Source: Christensenellaceae bacterium (lineage in GTDB: Bacteria > Bacillota > Clostridia > Christensenellales > DTU072). From it: DNA of 8,206 nucleotides. The stretch is taken from assembly GCA_031260775.1 (NCBI GenBank), contig JAISKW010000136.1, positions 1-8,206 of the forward strand, in the 5' to 3' direction. Shown here in pieces: positions 6,850-8,206 of the stretch. A program made the position numbers and the translations under genes. The notes under the pieces are model-generated. The model did not search any database and was not told the DNA's origin. It was given only the letters and a program-made list of their open reading frames with translations. The stretch's first letter is position 1; each line of letters opens with the position of its first letter.

Positions 6850-6879
6850 ATTATATTATATTCTCGTTTTTGATGTTAA
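6850..6879 (-). promoter_or_regulatory. Sigma-A-like promoter for the leftward operon
   Basis: On the minus strand, TTAACA (6879-6874, five of six matches to TTGACA) is followed after 18 bp by a perfect TATAAT (6855-6850). Transcription would start near 6843, giving a leader of about 21 nt before the dipeptidase ATG at 6822. A second TATAAT lies at 6860-6855, but its 13-bp spacing to this -35 box is too short. The -35 box overlaps that of the divergent promoter. Confidence 0.6.
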
Positions 6880-6904
6880 CCGCACCGGCTTTTTACTTTA
6901 TAAT
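6876..6904 (+). promoter_or_regulatory. Sigma-A-like promoter for the beta-galactosidase gene
   Basis: TTAACC (6876-6881, four of six matches to TTGACA) is followed after 17 bp by a perfect TATAAT (6899-6904). The usual start point seven bases on is 6911, the G of the GTG start codon, so the mRNA would have no 5' leader. This fits the absence of a Shine-Dalgarno sequence. Confidence 0.6.
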
Positions 6905-6910
6905 AATAAC

Positions 6911-8206
6911 GTGCTTACATACAAGGACGGCAGTTTTTTCTTAGACGGAAACAAAATTAATATCTACAGCGGCGCGCTGCACTATTTCCGCGTTCTTCCC
7001 GAGCTTTGGGAGGACAGGTTGCAAAAGCTCAAGGATATGGGTCTTAACACCGTTGAAACCTACGTCGAATGGAACTTCCACGAGTATAAAAAGGGCGTTT
7101 GGGATTTCGGCGGCTGGCGCGACGTTGCGAAATTCATTAAAACCGCGCAAAAAGTCGGGCTGTACGCTATCGTGCGACCGGGCCCGTACATCTGCGCCGA
7201 GCGCAACAACGGAGGCTTGCCCTACTATTTAATCGCCGACAAAAACGCACGGGTGCGATGCTATGAGGAAAAATATCTTGAAAGGGTTAGCGAATTTTAC
7301 CGCCGTGTGCTTGCGGCTTTGGCTCCGTTGCAGCACTCGAAGGGCGGCAACATAATAGCTTTCCAAATCGAAAACGAGTACGGCTCGTTCGGAAACGATA
7401 AACGCTATCTTAATTTCTGCAAGGATGCCATTATCCAAAACGGCATTACGGAGCTGCTCTTTACAAGCGACGGCACGGCGCAATATATGTTAACGGGCGG
7501 CACGGTGGACGGCGTTTTGCCGACCGGTAACTTCGGCTCGGGCGGGAGAGGGAATTTCGCAAACCTTAAAAAGTCCGCACCCGAAGGCGCGCCGATGATG
7601 TGTGCCGAGTATTGGCTCGGCTGGTTCGATTACTTCGGCGGAATTCACCACCGCCGCCCCGTAAAGACGATTACTCCCGATATTCGGTTTTTCTTAGAAA
7701 ATAACCATAATTTCAGCCTTTATATGTTCCACGGCGGCACGAACTTCGGCTTTAGCGGCGGCGCGAATTACGACGGCACATACCGTCCGCACACAACCTC
7801 TTACGATTACGACGCGCCGCTTAACGAATGGGGCGGCTACACGAAAAAGTACCACGCGCTCCGCAAGCTTCTGTTCGAAGCGCAAGGCTTGCCGCTCACT
7901 CCGTTAGCCGAAACCGCGCCGCCTAAACAGCTTAAGAGTATAGAAATTCAAAAAGCCGTACCGCTGCTTTCACTGAAACGCGGCAAACCGATTATTTCGA
8001 CCTGCCCCATAACGGTTGAAGAGGCGGGCGGCACCGACGGCTTAATTATTTACAAGCATATCGTTAAAGGCGCGTATCCCGGTTCGAAAATTCACCTTGA
8101 CGGCTTAGCCGACTACGGCTTCGTATATGTCAACGGCGAATTTAAGGGCAAAGCCGAAAGGAATTGCAACGGCGCAATCGCGGTCGGCGACCTTAAAAAG
8201 GACGAC
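6911..8206 (+). CDS. GH35 beta-galactosidase, N-terminal 432 codons (partial)
   Basis: This retaining beta-galactosidase of glycoside hydrolase family 35 removes terminal beta-linked galactose. The frame from the GTG at 6911 is open to the right edge (432 codons), so the C-terminus is missing; bacterial relatives of this type run to about 580-600 residues. The catalytic TIM barrel comes first. It includes SGALHYFRVLPELWEDRL (20-37), NTVETYVEWNFHEY (46-59) and RPGPYICAERNNGGLP (89-104). FQIENEYGS (151-159) carries the acid/base Glu156, and CAEYWLGWFD (231-240) the nucleophile Glu233. FHGGTNFGF (273-281) and the SYDYDAPLNEWG block (297-308) follow. From about residue 340 a beta-rich accessory region begins. 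There is no signal peptide, so the enzyme is probably cytoplasmic and acts on imported galactosides. GTG is chosen because the frame upstream, back to a TAA at 6836, contains no ATG, and the protein start aligns with family members. No Shine-Dalgarno sequence is present. No transporter is visible within the window. Confidence 0.93.
   Translation, partial: MLTYKDGSFFLDGNKINIYSGALHYFRVLPELWEDRLQKLKDMGLNTVETYVEWNFHEYKKGVWDFGGWRDVAKFIKTAQKVGLYAIVRPGPYICAERNNGGLPYYLIADKNARVRCYEEKYLERVSEFYRRVLAALAPLQHSKGGNIIAFQIENEYGSFGNDKRYLNFCKDAIIQNGITELLFTSDGTAQYMLTGGTVDGVLPTGNFGSGGRGNFANLKKSAPEGAPMMCAEYWLGWFDYFGGIHHRRPVKTITPDIRFFLENNHNFSLYMFHGGTNFGFSGGANYDGTYRPHTTSYDYDAPLNEWGGYTKKYHALRKLLFEAQGLPLTPLAETAPPKQLKSIEIQKAVPLLSLKRGKPIISTCPITVEEAGGTDGLIIYKHIVKGAYPGSKIHLDGLADYGFVYVNGEFKGKAERNCNGAIAVGDLKKDD

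Noticed and set aside
6870..6904. TTGATG at 6870-6875 as the -35 box of the GH35 promoter
   Set aside because: Its spacing to TATAAT (23 bp) is too long. TTAACC at 6876-6881 with 17 bp fits better.
6941..7885. Minus-strand open frames (6941-7150, 7229-7483, 7694-7885) opposite the GH35 gene
   Set aside because: They are antisense shadows. The plus-strand frame carries all the GH35 catalytic motifs and is open to the window edge.

Overview
The window looks like part of a bacterial chromosome, most likely from an uncultured Firmicutes/Clostridia-type (gut-like) organism. The case rests on a PepV-type M20 dipeptidase, a long human-type adenylosuccinate lyase, a cytoplasmic GH35 beta-galactosidase and a CvpA-like membrane protein with a large clade-specific extension. 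The assignment is inference. One striking property is that none of the six visible gene starts has a recognisable Shine-Dalgarno sequence; several are preceded by A/T-rich stretches instead.

Layout, read in the direction of transcription. A minus-strand cluster starts at about 6822 and runs leftwards: a PepV-like dipeptidase (5548-6822), a CvpA-like membrane protein with a huge extension and an acidic repeat tail (2861-5452), dihydroorotase pyrC (1491-2762), adenylosuccinate lyase purB (58-1485), and the first 16 codons of one more gene (1-49) that runs off the left edge. Spacings are 95, 98, 5 and 8 nt, with no clear terminator between genes, so this may be one operon combining a pyrimidine step, a purine step, peptide turnover and an envelope protein. 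On the plus strand a GH35 beta-galactosidase starts at 6911 and runs off the right edge.

The 88-bp divergent intergenic region (6823-6910) is compact. It carries two back-to-back sigma-A-like promoters whose -35 boxes overlap on one GTTAAC palindrome, and a 14-bp inverted repeat lies at the predicted transcription start of the leftward operon. The rightward promoter has a perfect TATAAT six bases before the GTG start, which predicts a leaderless beta-galactosidase mRNA.

The most unusual element is a 27-bp tandem repeat (nine units, 2787-3029). It encodes the tail (GDGEEGDGT)n of the CvpA-like protein and extends past its stop codon up to the start of pyrC. A 20-bp core is identical in all nine units and variation is confined to a 7-bp segment. 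Two of the units carry in-frame TAG codons, so the protein has a ladder of three successive in-frame stops. I see no clear undescribed multi-gene system. The novelty candidates are this membrane protein with its repeat tail, the SD-less starts, and the overlapping divergent promoter.
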